64,000 nt of DNA from Gracilaria gracilis (taxonomy: Eukaryota > Rhodophyta > Florideophyceae > Gracilariales > Gracilariaceae): contig JARGSG010000098.1 in assembly GCA_030374805.1 (NCBI GenBank), positions 62,001 to 126,000 of the forward strand. Reading direction: 5' to 3'. The notes beneath the pieces were generated by a model that searched no databases, was not told the origin of the DNA, and worked only from the letters and a program-made list of their open reading frames with translations. Below are positions 63,468 through 64,000 of the stretch, one piece after another. The number at the start of each line of letters is the position of its first letter. Position 1 is the stretch's first letter. The translations under genes were made by a program, and so were the position numbers.

Positions 63468-64000
63468 CTATGAAAAGCCGAGAAATGTGGAAGTGGGTGG
63501 CGGTTTTGCAGCGGGCGCTTGATCATCTGCAACCAGCTCGGCGATTTGATTGAGTCGTTCGGCCTTCCTCTTCTCGTAGTCGGCCATGACCTTGATGAGC
63601 TTGTCGGCCATATCCTGCTTACTCTGCCTGGTATTGTGCAACAACGTTTCCTTCTCATGCAGCTCGGTACGCAACGCATTGACGCTCTGCACCAAGGTCA
63701 TCTCCTCGCGATTGGCGTGCTCCAAGGCGTGGCGAATGTGCATGATCTCGGCGCGAATGGGCTGCTCAAGCGCCTTCAACTCGTCGCGTACCTTTTGCAA
63801 GCGCCGCCCCTGCCGTTGGATATCCTGCTGCTTCTTCTCCAGCCGCTGCTGTAACTGGCGGTGCCGCCGGTCCAGCTCGGCCTCGTCGACGTTGGCGTGC
63901 GCGGTGGTGGACCATTTGGGCGTGGACACTTTCTCCAACGACGGCGGCGCGGCGTGCGTGGACGACGCGCCGTCCACCGCGTTGTTGTGCTGGTCGCGCT
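63468..64000 (-). CDS. Coiled-coil protein (partial; possible golgin-like)
   Basis: The frame enters from the right edge and ends in TAA/TGA near 63468, giving at least 176 residues. Residues from about 40 to 150 are a long Glu/Lys/Gln-rich helix with heptads; the tail ends F-L-G-F-S. The combination A-L-E-Q-P-I-R-A-E-I then E-K-R-K-A-E-R-L recalls RAB6-interacting golgins, but this is a weak similarity. It is on the opposite strand to the homeodomain gene and converges with it, the ends being 177 bp apart. The start codon is beyond the window. Confidence 0.55.
   Translation of the reverse strand, partial: RDQHNNAVDGASSTHAAPPSLEKVSTPKWSTTAHANVDEAELDRRHRQLQQRLEKKQQDIQRQGRRLQKVRDELKALEQPIRAEIMHIRHALEHANREEMTLVQSVNALRTELHEKETLLHNTRQSKQDMADKLIKVMADYEKRKAERLNQIAELVADDQAPAAKPPPTSTFLGFS

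Overview
The window is nuclear DNA of a eukaryote with compact, intron-poor genes and very small introns. Housekeeping proteins are clearly eukaryotic: delta-COP, eIF1A, ribosomal protein uL13/L13a, Bfr1, a Wee1-type kinase, a bZIP factor and a homeodomain protein. A vanadium-haloperoxidase-like secreted protein, the shortage of introns and the heavy transposon load fit a red alga (a florideophyte such as Chondrus would fit best). That assignment is inference, not proof.

Region 1, about 1-26.9 kb, is a transposon graveyard with one clear host enzyme in it. From left to right it holds: the N-terminal part of a retrotransposon Gag running off the left edge; a Harbinger-like transposase relic; an unrecognised gene relic with a 58-nt intron; a second DDE transposase relic; a complete 3.5-kb piggyBac element with TTAA target duplications and a second, convergent zinc-cluster gene; a complete 5.2-kb element with about 370-bp inverted repeats and a TTAG duplication, whose transposase looks piggyBac-like but carries a YqaJ-like nuclease between the second and third catalytic Asp; an RNase H/retropepsin-like relic; an intact D-2-hydroxyacid dehydrogenase; and a host-like gene split by a hAT-type element (8-bp duplication CCTTTTGC), which itself contains a tyrosine-recombinase retrotransposon with 372-bp direct repeats. 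Most of these relics keep long frames broken only by single nonsense codons or 1-nt shifts, so the decay is recent.

Region 2, about 27-64 kb, is gene-rich. It encodes a bZIP factor, Bfr1 and delta-COP (divergent, sharing a GC-rich promoter), eIF1A and uL13 (divergent), a CobW-family GTPase, a protein with three tandem MSP domains, an unknown 451-aa protein, a Wee1 kinase, two secreted proteins on the same strand (haloperoxidase-like; malectin plus a second beta-rich domain), a lineage-specific membrane protein, a homeodomain protein joined to an unrecognised domain, and a coiled-coil protein cut by the right edge. No operons are expected. Shared themes are secretory traffic (Bfr1, delta-COP, MSP), translation (eIF1A, uL13) and cell-surface chemistry.

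The most promising candidate for an undescribed system is the 10.43-15.67 kb element. Next are the two-gene piggyBac at 6.2-9.7 kb and the three-level nested insertion at 19.2-26.9 kb. No tRNA, rRNA or CRISPR was found.
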